Under the pieces are notes generated by a model that saw only the letters and a program-made list of their open reading frames with translations, did not search any database and was not told where the DNA came from. Both the position numbers and the translations under genes were made by a program. 10,864 bases of DNA from Chloroflexota bacterium (lineage in GTDB: Bacteria > Chloroflexota > Dehalococcoidia > Tepidiformales > Tepidiformaceae): NCBI GenBank assembly GCA_963169135.1, contig CAUJEQ010000150.1:1-10864 (forward strand), written 5' to 3'. Below are positions 1-5,973 of this stretch, piece by piece; within the stretch, counting starts at the first letter, position 1, and the number at the start of each line of letters is the position of its first letter.

Positions 1-180
1 GATGAGCGCATCGAGACGCCGGAGCTGACCGTCCCCCACCCGCGTATCGCCGGGCGGGCCTTCGTCCTTGCCCCGCTCGCCGACATCACGCGAGGCGCCC
101 TCCCGTGTCTCGGGGAGTCCGCACTCGACTTGCTGGAGGTCACCGGCCTCCAGGGAGCCGTCCGCCGCTTCGCCCTGTAG
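1..180 (+). CDS. folK: 2-amino-4-hydroxy-6-hydroxymethyldihydropteridine pyrophosphokinase (HPPK), C-terminal part
   Basis: Frame 1 is open from the window edge to a TAG at 178-180, giving the last 59 residues of a protein whose start lies to the left. The visible part contains LTVPHPRIAGRAFVLAPLADI (residues 9-29 of the fragment), the classic C-terminal HPPK signature: PHPR, followed by the RAFVL strand whose Arg belongs to the ATP-binding active site. HPPK transfers pyrophosphate from ATP to 6-hydroxymethyl-7,8-dihydropterin, the step before dihydropteroate synthase in folate synthesis, in the cytoplasm. The tail after ADI is about 30 residues and shows no other domain. Other folate genes would be expected to the left. 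The family call is firm. Fusion to another folate enzyme upstream cannot be judged. Confidence 0.9.
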   Translation, partial: DERIETPELTVPHPRIAGRAFVLAPLADITRGALPCLGESALDLLEVTGLQGAVRRFAL

Positions 181-261
181 CCCTCGCCTTTACCTTCGTA
201 ATGGAACCACCGGCGTCGCTTCAACGTTCTGTGGGGCAGAGGCGCCCACACGGCGCCCGGT

Positions 262-267
262 GGAGGG
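262..267 (+). promoter_or_regulatory. Shine-Dalgarno site for the DUF4349 lipoprotein gene
   Basis: GGAGGG lies 7 nt before the ATG at 275. It selects this ATG over upstream in-frame alternatives, and a lipoprotein signal peptide begins exactly there. Confidence 0.75.
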
Positions 268-274
268 AACACCA

Positions 275-1243
275 ATGCGTATCAGGAATCTCGCTCTCGT
301 GGCCACCCTGGGCCTTGCCGCAACGCTCGCCGCCTGCGGCGGCGGCGACAACGACATCGGACTCTACGGCGATGAAGACGACGGCGGCGCCGCCGCCCGG
401 GACGCGAACCTCTACTCGGCCTCGAAACCCGGGGATGCCGCCGCACTCACCGGCAAGGACGCCGGCGGCGCCGAGGCCCTCGCCCCGGGTGACGGCGAAG
501 GCGAGCCGCTCCCGTCTTCGGCCGAGTTCGACCGCAAGATCATCTTCAATGCCACGATGTCTCTCGAAGCCGGCGACGTCTCGAAGGCCTTCAACGAGGC
601 ATCGGCCCTCGCCCGCAGCAGCGGCGGCTACCTCGAACGGTCCTCGTTCGCCAACGCCGCCGAGGAGAAGGACCGCACCGCCTCGCTCACCATTCGCGTC
701 CCGGTCCAGAACTACGAATCGCTCATCGCCAACCTCCGCGGCATCGAGGGCGTCCGCGTCCTCACCGAGGGTTCGAAGTCGACCGAGGTCACCGAACAGT
801 ACACCGACCTCCAGAGCCGCCTCCGCAACCTCCAGAGCACCGAGCAGCAGTACCTCGCGCTCCTGAAAGAGGCTAAGACGATCCAGGAAATCCTCACCGT
901 CCAGGACCGCCTTTCCGGCGTCCGCTCGCAGATCGAGCAGATCCAGGGCCGCCTCAAGGTCCTCGACAGCCTCACCGAGTTCGCCACTGTCGACCTGTCG
1001 ATCACTCCAGTCGTCGCGAAGGCGGAAGCCCCGTCGAGCGGCGGGCTCAAGCTCACGGAAGTTTGGACCGAGAGCTGGGCCACCTCCCTCGAGGCCGCCC
1101 GCTACGTTGCCGCCGCTGGCATGGTTGCCGTCGTCGCCCTCGCCTGGCTCGCCATCCCGCTGGGCCTCGTGTTCGTCGCCGCCCGCCGCTTCCGCCGGGC
1201 CGCACCGCCGGTTGCCCCGGCCACCCCGGAGCCATCCGCCTGA
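275..1243 (+). CDS. DUF4349 domain-containing membrane lipoprotein
   Basis: The protein has 322 residues. Residues 1-21 form a lipoprotein signal (MRIRN, then an Ala/Leu-rich core) ending in the lipobox L18-A19-A20-C21, so Cys21 should be lipidated. A Gly/Asp/Ala-rich low-complexity linker runs to about residue 86. A DUF4349 domain spans about 87-249. It starts with RKIIFNATMSLE, continues through the conserved SSGGYLE and TIRVPV segments, and includes a Gln/Leu/Glu-rich coiled-coil stretch around 172-232. One transmembrane helix lies at about 277-304, followed by a short basic, Pro/Ala-rich cytoplasmic tail. DUF4349 proteins are envelope proteins of unknown function, common in Gram-positive bacteria and Chloroflexota. 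The ATG at 275 was chosen because of the SD at 262-267 and the lipobox. It lies 94 nt after folK on the same strand and may have its own promoter. Confidence 0.93.
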   Translation: MRIRNLALVATLGLAATLAACGGGDNDIGLYGDEDDGGAAARDANLYSASKPGDAAALTGKDAGGAEALAPGDGEGEPLPSSAEFDRKIIFNATMSLEAGDVSKAFNEASALARSSGGYLERSSFANAAEEKDRTASLTIRVPVQNYESLIANLRGIEGVRVLTEGSKSTEVTEQYTDLQSRLRNLQSTEQQYLALLKEAKTIQEILTVQDRLSGVRSQIEQIQGRLKVLDSLTEFATVDLSITPVVAKAEAPSSGGLKLTEVWTESWATSLEAARYVAAAGMVAVVALAWLAIPLGLVFVAARRFRRAAPPVAPATPEPSA

Positions 1244-1253
1244 GTTCGCTCTG

Positions 1254-1288
1254 CGGGCACTCTCCCGCGTACCCCGGGAGAGTGCCCG
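1254..1288. terminator. Hairpin between convergent genes, probable bidirectional terminator
   Basis: The arms 1254-1267 and 1275-1288 pair over 14 bp without mismatch around a 7-nt loop. The core is GGGCACTCTCCC against GGGAGAGTGCCC. It sits in the 76-nt gap between the ends of the lipoprotein gene (1243) and the P450 gene (1320). The plus side is followed by only a weak T-rich stretch (TTTCGTT) and the minus side has no T run, so it is not a textbook rho-independent terminator, but position and stability favour that role. Confidence 0.6.
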
Positions 1289-1319
1289 GCCAGGGTTTCG
1301 TTATCCCTTAACGGTTTCG

Positions 1320-2534
1320 TCAGCTGCCCCCGGGCTCGATCTCCAGCAGATTGAACCCCCGCACCTGGAACGTCCCGCCCCGCTCCGCCCGTACCACCCG
1401 GTAGTGTCCGAACCGCTCCAGCACCTTCCGGAGCACCACATCCAGCTCCAGCCGCGCCAGCGGCGCGCCGAGGCAGAAGTGGATACCCATCCCGAAGCTC
1501 AGGTGCCGGTTGTCCTTCCTCCGGATGTCGAGCACATCAGGTTCGGGGAAGCGCGCCGGGTCGCGGTTGGCTGCTCCCACCATCGCGTACACCATCTGCC
1601 CGGCCTTCACCAACCGCTCCCCCAGTTGCGCATCCTTCGTGCAGAACCGGTTGACGTAATGCGTCGGCGTGTCGAACCGCAGGCACTCTTCGACTGCCGA
1701 AGGCACCAGGTCCGGCTCCGCCAGCAGCCGCTCCAGCTGCTCCGGATGCGCAGCCAGCGCGGCCAGGGCGTTCGCGAACGACATGATCGTCGGCCCGTTG
1801 CCTGCCAGCGAGATGTGTACCAGCATCATCGCCAGCTCGTCCGGGCTGATACCCCCATCTCCGGCGGCATCCATCAGCGCCATGAGCACATTCCGCTCCC
1901 CGGCGCCGGGCTCGCCCGACTCCAGGCCCTCAACGACTTGCGCCACCACGTCCAGCATCCGGTCGCGTGCTTCGATGGTCTCCCGCGCGATCGCCGCGTC
2001 GCCCATGCCTTCCACGCGCCCACGCATCACCGCTCCCGAAAGGTCCCGGAACTCGCTCCAGCGCTCCGGTGGGAGCCCCATGTGGGCCAGCACAGTCGTG
2101 ATCGCCAGCGGCTCACACAGGTTGGGCACGAGGTCGATTGGCCCGTGCTCCGGCCACGATTCCATCAGCTCGTCAAGCGTCTGCTCGATGCGCGGCCGCA
2201 CCGAGGCGATCACCTTCGGCGTGAACCCCCGGTTCACGATTGCGCGTAGCCGGGTGTGCTCAGGCGGGTCGGAGTTCCCCAGGATAGCCGCCGCACCCAT
2301 CGGAGCCGTCGCGCGGGTGTGCGCCACCGAACGCCCCAGGTCATTCGCTGCGTGAATCGGGTTCGAAGAGAAGTGCTCGTCGTCCGCCAGCGCCTTCTGG
2401 CAGTCGGCGTACGAGGTCACCACCCAGGCTCCGAGGTCCGCGCTCCAGTGCACGGGTTCCTGCGCCCGTAACCTCGCCAGGATCGGGTAGGGGTCCTCCG
2501 TGTAGGCAGGACGAAATGGATTGAAGACAGCCAC
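1320..2534 (-). CDS. Cytochrome P450, soluble bacterial class I type
   Basis: The protein has 404 residues, the normal length for a soluble bacterial P450, with no membrane anchor or fused reductase. Hallmarks in order: the C-helix heme-propionate motif DPPEHTRLR (89-97, with H93 and R97), the I-helix at about 236-260, the ExxR motif E283-C-L-R286, the meander region RDPARFPEPDVLDIRR (324-339), and the heme loop FGMGIHFCLG with axial ligand C354, followed by APLAR. It should catalyse monooxygenation with electrons from a separate ferredoxin and reductase, neither of which is in this window. The substrate is unknown. The I-helix reads A244-G-N-G-P-T249, so the usual acid is Gly and the usual catalytic Thr is Pro. 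The start is a GTG (codon 2532-2534) with no SD. A TAAACT hexamer 6 nt upstream suggests a leaderless message. The sequence before FNPFRP is too short for other starts. Family call very sure. Confidence 0.97.
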   Translation of the reverse strand: MAVFNPFRPAYTEDPYPILARLRAQEPVHWSADLGAWVVTSYADCQKALADDEHFSSNPIHAANDLGRSVAHTRATAPMGAAAILGNSDPPEHTRLRAIVNRGFTPKVIASVRPRIEQTLDELMESWPEHGPIDLVPNLCEPLAITTVLAHMGLPPERWSEFRDLSGAVMRGRVEGMGDAAIARETIEARDRMLDVVAQVVEGLESGEPGAGERNVLMALMDAAGDGGISPDELAMMLVHISLAGNGPTIMSFANALAALAAHPEQLERLLAEPDLVPSAVEECLRFDTPTHYVNRFCTKDAQLGERLVKAGQMVYAMVGAANRDPARFPEPDVLDIRRKDNRHLSFGMGIHFCLGAPLARLELDVVLRKVLERFGHYRVVRAERGGTFQVRGFNLLEIEPGGS

Positions 2535-2540
2535 GGCACC

Positions 2541-2546
2541 AGTTTA
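2541..2546 (-). promoter_or_regulatory. Possible -10 element of a leaderless P450 transcript
   Basis: On the minus strand TAAACT (TANNNT type) ends 6 nt before the GTG start codon, which puts the predicted transcription start at the start codon. No convincing -35 box is seen at the usual distance and no SD is present. Confidence 0.4.
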
Positions 2547-2590
2547 CCCGTGCCAAACTGTATTGAGGCCACCAATAGTTGGCGATAGAA

Positions 2591-2632
2591 AAACCACATG
2601 GCGCCGGGTTCGCTCCCGGCGCCATGCGGTTT
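2591..2632 (-). repeat. Long near-perfect palindrome in the divergent P450 / anchored-protein intergenic region
   Basis: The 12-bp arms CATGGCGCCGGG (2597-2608) and CCCGGCGCCATG (2615-2626) are perfect complements around a 6-nt loop TTCGCT. After one A/C mismatch (2596/2627) the stem continues for 5 more pairs, AAACC (2591-2595) with GGTTT (2628-2632). Read on the minus strand, the hairpin ends in GGTTTTTC, like an intrinsic terminator. No minus-strand gene lies between it and 4158, and it is about 45 nt upstream of the proposed P450 promoter. It could block read-through from the right, act as an operator or extruded-cruciform site, or be one copy of a dispersed repeat. It is not a tRNA arm: with a 7-nt T-loop the stem no longer pairs. 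Confidence 0.7.
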
Positions 2633-2773
2633 CTGGAGCGGGCCGCGACGAGCGAGAGGCACATCCGCCGCGCATTCCCCGCCACCACCCCTGGAGAGAC
2701 GTTCCCTCCAGATCAGTCTACGAACGAGCCCGAATCAGGGATCTCCGCATCGCCCATTGGGGAGGTCGCACGA

Positions 2774-2779
2774 TAGGGT
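2774..2779 (+). promoter_or_regulatory. Possible -10 element of a leaderless transcript for the anchored protein
   Basis: TAGGGT (TANNNT type) ends 6 nt before the GTG at 2786. The same bases include an AGGG that could instead serve as a weak SD at 7-nt spacing. No clear -35 is visible. Confidence 0.35.
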
Positions 2780-2785
2780 TTCCGC

Positions 2786-3658
2786 GTGGACCGCTCTCCG
2801 CGTCAGCCCGCCTCTGCCTTCGAGCCGAACCGCCTGCTGGAAAGGCTCAAGAAGCCTCAGTACGCCCTCCCGGCGGCCATTGTCGTCGTGATGCTCGGGA
2901 TCGCCTTCGGTCTCCAGCCCGGGTCGACCTCCACCAGCGCGCGCGACTCGTTCACCGCGGTCCCAAAGACCGCGGAATCTGAACTCCCCTCTCCAACACC
3001 CTCGCCCGCCACCCCCGAACCCACTCCCCAACCCTCGGTGACACCAGCAGCGGCGGGCAGTGCCGTCGACGGCGGAGCGGCCGGGACCCCGGCATCCGAG
3101 GTCGCAGGCGCCCGCTCCACCCCCGATGCTGCGGCCGCCACCCTCGATCCCGCACTTGCCGCCCAGCCGACGCAGTGCGGTGCGCTCCAGGAGACGGCGG
3201 TCTCTCTCGCGGTCGAACAGGCCATCTCCGGCGTCTCCGTGAAAGCCACGCGTGCCGCGATCTATCCGATCGACTACTTCCGCTGCATCCTGGTGGCCAC
3301 AGGCGGCAACGAGGCTTACACGCTCGCTTCCGCGGTCGGCCGCGCCGAGTCCGAGGACATGACCACCATCCTCCTCGTCGACCTGTGGGTCGCCAACTCT
3401 TCCCGCCAGTTCGGCCAGATCAACCTCCGCACCGCCCAGGTGGCGGCGGCGGGCCAGTCCTTCTCCCCGATCGCAACCCTTGGCGGCCGGTCTGAAGTCG
3501 TCGTCTCATCCGGCCAGGGCCGCAACGTCACCCTGGTGGTCGCCATTCGCAACACTGTCGGCGCCACAGCAGGGCCAGTCACGCTCGTCATCGAAGCCCC
3601 CCTCTCCGGTGGGACTCCCGTCGCCGGCAAGTACCAGCTCTTCTTGCCGACTCCCTGA
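2786..3658 (+). CDS. Single-pass membrane-anchored protein with Pro/Thr/Ala-rich stalk and beta-rich extracellular domain, function unknown
   Basis: The protein has 290 residues and I do not recognise the family. A basic, probably cytoplasmic N-terminus (1-26) precedes one transmembrane helix (about 27-44), with the positive-inside pattern KK at 22-23. Residues 60-128 form a low-complexity stalk rich in Pro, Thr, Ser and Ala, with repeated P-T-P/P-E-P units typical of wall- or surface-spanning linkers. Residues about 129-290 are a compact domain with alternating hydrophobic strands (TTILLVDLWVANSS at 193-206, VTLVVAIRN at 248-256, VTLVIEAPL at 265-273), suggesting an Ig-like or DUF4352-like beta sandwich. 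C131 and C167 are the only cysteines and could form an extracytoplasmic disulfide. The start is a GTG at 2786, with no better start downstream before the helix. MaoC follows 73 nt later on the same strand with its own start signals. Coding is supported by the domain layout, but the role is open. Confidence 0.85.
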   Translation: MDRSPRQPASAFEPNRLLERLKKPQYALPAAIVVVMLGIAFGLQPGSTSTSARDSFTAVPKTAESELPSPTPSPATPEPTPQPSVTPAAAGSAVDGGAAGTPASEVAGARSTPDAAAATLDPALAAQPTQCGALQETAVSLAVEQAISGVSVKATRAAIYPIDYFRCILVATGGNEAYTLASAVGRAESEDMTTILLVDLWVANSSRQFGQINLRTAQVAAAGQSFSPIATLGGRSEVVVSSGQGRNVTLVVAIRNTVGATAGPVTLVIEAPLSGGTPVAGKYQLFLPTP

Positions 3659-3719
3659 TCTCGGCGCAGACCGCACTCGCCCATCCGGCGGCCGTCTTTC
3701 CCCCACGCTCTGAATCCGC

Positions 3720-3725
3720 CATCCT
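3720..3725 (+). promoter_or_regulatory. Possible -10-like hexamer before the MaoC gene
   Basis: CATCCT, matching A and T at the two most informative internal/last positions of TANNNT but not the first T, ends 6 nt before the ATG at 3732. No SD lies between them. The evidence is mainly that the same spacing recurs at neighbouring genes. Confidence 0.25.
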
Positions 3726-3731
3726 GCGCAC

Positions 3732-4145
3732 ATGGCTACCTTCGAACAGATCAACCTCGGCGACTCCGCTTCCTTCACCAAGACCATTAGCGAATCCGAC
3801 GTCTACCTCTTCGCCGGCATCACCGGCGACCTCAACCCCGCCCACGTCAACGCTGTCGCCGCATCCGAAGGCATGTTCAAGCAGCGCATCGCCCACGGCA
3901 TGCTCACCGGCTCGTTCATCTCGACCGTCCTCGCCATGCAACTCCCGGGCCCCGGCACCATCTATGTCGGCCAGAACCTCCAGTTTCGCGGACCGGTCTT
4001 TATCGGCGATACCGTCACCGCGCGCGTTGAAGCCGCAGAGAAGCTTGATCAGCGCAAGTGGGTGAAGTTCAAGACCACCATTACCAACCAGGACGGCAAG
4101 CTCGTCGTCGATGGCGAAGCAACGGTCATCCCGCCCACCGCCTGA
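3732..4145 (+). CDS. MaoC-like (R)-specific enoyl-CoA hydratase
   Basis: The protein has 137 residues, the usual length of single-hotdog PhaJ/MaoC hydratases. The hydratase-2 signature FAGITGDLNPAHVN covers about 27-40, with D33 and H38 matching the catalytic Asp/His pair. It is followed by the central-helix motif RIAHGML (52-58) and the strand GTIYVGQNLQFRGPVFIGD typical of PhaJ-type enzymes. The expected reaction is reversible, stereospecific hydration of trans-2-enoyl-CoA to (R)-3-hydroxyacyl-CoA, which supplies polyhydroxyalkanoate or other (R)-hydroxyacyl pathways. No PHA synthase or FAS gene is seen here, so the physiological role is not fixed and the symbol phaJ is not assigned. The ATG at 3732 has no SD. 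The stop is only 12 nt from the stop of the convergent gene on the other strand. Confidence 0.93.
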   Translation: MATFEQINLGDSASFTKTISESDVYLFAGITGDLNPAHVNAVAASEGMFKQRIAHGMLTGSFISTVLAMQLPGPGTIYVGQNLQFRGPVFIGDTVTARVEAAEKLDQRKWVKFKTTITNQDGKLVVDGEATVIPPTA

Positions 4146-4157
4146 CCCTCGCCTCGT

Positions 4158-4664
4158 TCAGGCCGCGCCACTGCGGCGCCCCTCGTCTTCCACAAGTCCC
4201 GGAGACATCCGCGACCACTGCCGCGCCAGGTCCCTAAGGTGCCGCAGTTCGCCGGACGACAGCCGAGGAGCGACGTCTTCCGAGTCCAGCCAGTCTGCCG
4301 CTGCCTCAGGCGTGACGAACACCCCCACTCCCGCTCGACCGCCCGTATACCGGGCGAACCGCTGCACGAGGCCGAATTGCTCCGGCCGTGATACAAGAGC
4401 CACCCGCATCCCCCGCTGGTAGCGCGATGCGAATGCCGCCGCCACCAGGAGCAAGTTTCCCGGGCCTCGTTCTACGCCCCGCACATCGCAGACCGCGCGT
4501 GTGATGCCGTCCGCTTCGGCCAGTGCAAACGACTGCGACACCGCCCGCAGCGCTTCGGTGGTGGTGAGCCGTCCAGAGAGCTCCGTGTCGAGCAATTCCC
4601 GGTGCTGAGCGCGAATGCTGTACATGATGGACGCCAGTGTGCTCCGGGGGGCCTGCCCCGGCAC
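4158..4664 (-). CDS. SpoIIAA/STAS-like small protein, second gene of a signalling-like pair
   Basis: The protein has 168 residues from a GTG start. Residues about 14-127 look like a SpoIIAA-like/STAS alpha-beta fold: an early strand, then LSGRLTTTEALRAV (29-42), a hydrophobic strand entering D60-V-R-G63, a helix LLLVAAAFASRY (71-82), the strand MRVALVSRPE (86-95), a helix FGLVQRFARY, and a last strand GVGVFVTPEAAADWL. Proteins of this fold bind partners in anti-anti-sigma or lipid-linked systems. The Ser/Thr phosphorylation site of true anti-anti-sigma factors is not evident next to D60. The C-terminus (130-168) is charged and helical. GTG at 4664 is favoured by GGGAG 9 nt upstream. An in-frame ATG at 4625 (residue 14) is the alternative. 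It begins 33 nt after the stop of the Cys-cluster/receiver-like gene, so the two are probably cotranscribed. The fold call is from sequence style only. Confidence 0.75.
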   Translation of the reverse strand: MPGQAPRSTLASIMYSIRAQHRELLDTELSGRLTTTEALRAVSQSFALAEADGITRAVCDVRGVERGPGNLLLVAAAFASRYQRGMRVALVSRPEQFGLVQRFARYTGGRAGVGVFVTPEAAADWLDSEDVAPRLSSGELRHLRDLARQWSRMSPGLVEDEGRRSGAA

Positions 4665-4673
4665 TCGGGTGTT

Positions 4674-4678
4674 CTCCC
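4674..4678 (-). promoter_or_regulatory. Shine-Dalgarno site deciding the GTG start of the STAS-like gene
   Basis: On the minus strand GGGAG stands 9 nt before GTG (4664). The internal ATG at 4625 has only a GGAG about 16 nt away, so the longer form is preferred. Confidence 0.55.
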
Positions 4679-4697
4679 GATTCCTGGGCGAGCCCTC

Positions 4698-5774
4698 TCA
4701 GCCCGCCGCCTCGAACCGGACCCGTCGCGGCAGATCGCGCAGCACTACGACCTCAGGAATTGCCCGTCCTTCGAGCAGCAGGCGCAGGCGCTCTGCAACC
4801 TGTGCCAGCTGGTCCGGATGGACTCGCGGCGACACCGCGATTCGGCCGTCCAGCCACGCGACCGTGTCATACCCCCGCGCGAACCGCCGCAGCAACCAGC
4901 CAACCTCGAACAGGTCCACCCCGACCGCGGGAGCGAACAGCACTGCTGCCCGGTCCATCGAAGCCGCGTCAGCGATGGGGAGACAGGTTTGCGGCTCCCA
5001 GGCGCCACTTGCCCCCGCCCGCCGCGCTGCCACAAGCGCCGCCGTCAGCTGCTGGGGAGTCAGCGGCACGGTCATCCAGCAGCTCGCGCCGGCCTCCATC
5101 GCTGCCGACAGGTCTCTCTTCGCCCCCAGCCCCGCCAGCACCACCGTGCCACGCTCACCCCGCACCCCTGACCGCAACGCCCTCCCCGCGGCGCCGCGCG
5201 CCGTCGCTTCGAGCACCACGATGTCGGCCTGCTCCGGGACGACATTGACCGCCATCCGCTCGCACGTCTCAACAGCCACCGCCCGCGCCGCCCTATCCTC
5301 CACCACGATCCGGACGCTCACCCCGCGGAAGTTCGGGTGGGGCCACGACCCGTACGGACCATCGACTTCGCGGTCAGCCACCCCTCGCACCGTCCGGCCA
5401 TCCGCTGCCAGCGTTGCGATCCACGCCTCGCAGCCCGCACAGGCGAACACTTCGAGTTTCCCACCTCCGGGGCTCACCCACGCGATCCGGGCTGCCCGGT
5501 CAGTCGGCATCTCGCAGCACACCTGGCACTGGTCGTCGAACACCAGCCGCCGTCCCCACCCATTCGGGCTCCCGAATACGGCCTCGCCCGCGCCCTCTTC
5601 CCGAGCGATCGCAACCATGCCGCCAAGCCACTCGCTACACGCATCGCAGAGCCGGTGTTCAACCGCCTGGCGCTGCCCATCCGGCCGCCACGCACGATAC
5701 AACCGGAACGGCTGGATCGTGAGCTTCCACGGGGCGGCAACCGGCCGCCCGCAGCACGGGCATCCTGTTTCCAT
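4698..5774 (-). CDS. Cys-cluster (zinc-ribbon-like) protein with a degenerate receiver domain
   Basis: The protein has 358 residues. The N-terminal about 120 residues hold four knuckles: C5-x-C7-C8, C43-x-x-C46, C83-x-x-C86-C87 and C112-x-x-C115, enough for two four-Cys metal sites, probably zinc. Residues about 151-252 follow a response-regulator receiver pattern: strand VRIVVED (E159, D160 as acidic pair), strand ADIVVLEA, where the phospho-acceptor Asp is replaced by E189, strand TVVLAGL, helix DLSAAMEAGAS, and MTVPLTPQQL, where the usual Lys before Pro is V236. Phosphorylation by a histidine kinase therefore seems unlikely. The C-terminal about 100 residues (PAVGVDLFEVGWLLRRFARG region) are not recognised. 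The ATG at 5774 is forced by an in-frame TGA 9 nt upstream. GGGAG abuts the ATG with no spacing, and GATATT 5 nt away suggests a leaderless message. It is followed by the STAS-like gene. Confidence 0.85.
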   Translation of the reverse strand: METGCPCCGRPVAAPWKLTIQPFRLYRAWRPDGQRQAVEHRLCDACSEWLGGMVAIAREEGAGEAVFGSPNGWGRRLVFDDQCQVCCEMPTDRAARIAWVSPGGGKLEVFACAGCEAWIATLAADGRTVRGVADREVDGPYGSWPHPNFRGVSVRIVVEDRAARAVAVETCERMAVNVVPEQADIVVLEATARGAAGRALRSGVRGERGTVVLAGLGAKRDLSAAMEAGASCWMTVPLTPQQLTAALVAARRAGASGAWEPQTCLPIADAASMDRAAVLFAPAVGVDLFEVGWLLRRFARGYDTVAWLDGRIAVSPRVHPDQLAQVAERLRLLLEGRAIPEVVVLRDLPRRVRFEAAG

Positions 5775-5779
5775 CTCCC

Positions 5780-5785
5780 AATATC
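5780..5785 (-). promoter_or_regulatory. Possible -10 element for the Cys-cluster/receiver-like gene
   Basis: On the minus strand GATATT ends 5 nt before the ATG at 5774. The intervening GGGAG is too close to the ATG to work as an SD, so a leaderless transcript is the simplest reading. No -35 box is evident. Confidence 0.35.
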
Positions 5786-5961
5786 ATCGAGCAATGGTCC
5801 CGCCGCCTTGAGCGTCTTCTCTACGAAAGCACGAGGACGGTGATCGGCGCCATGCAGCTCTAACCCTCCATGCTTGCCCATGCTCATGAGTCCCGGCCGC
5901 TCGGAGAAAATTGCGCCCGGTATCGTGGAACCCCCGGATGGGAAGTTCGGCTGGCTGGCGC

Positions 5962-5967
5962 GACACT
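5962..5967 (+). promoter_or_regulatory. Possible -10-like hexamer before the methyltransferase gene
   Basis: GACACT ends 6 nt before the ATG at 5974, again with A and T at the second and sixth positions and no SD. A TATCGT at 5921-5926 is an alternative -10 for a message with a leader of about 40 nt. Confidence 0.2.
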
Positions 5968-5973
5968 GGGCAA

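Noticed and set aside
68..274. N-terminal extension of the DUF4349 protein
   Set aside because: The longer frame overlaps folK, lacks family features, and would bury the lipoprotein signal that begins at the SD-preceded ATG at 275.
1107..2249. Long plus-strand open frame across the P450 gene
   Set aside because: It runs antisense to intact P450 motifs and through the end of the lipoprotein gene, and the product is His/Arg/Pro-rich with no recognisable domain.
2597..2626. tRNA T-arm-like sequence (GGGTTCGCTCCC)
   Set aside because: A 7-nt T-loop spoils the stem pairing, the invariant A of the loop is absent, and no D or anticodon arm can be placed upstream. The simple palindrome explains it better.
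4615..5811. Long open frame on the plus strand opposite the receiver-like gene
   Set aside because: Translation is Ser/Thr/Pro/Arg-rich without domains. It mirrors the GC-rich third positions of the minus-strand gene, whose Cys knuckles and receiver pattern are clearly the real product.
5723..5863. Short plus-strand frame ending at TAA 5861-5863 with a helix-like C-terminus
   Set aside because: There is no start codon with a ribosome site, and most of it lies antisense to the first codons of the receiver-like gene.
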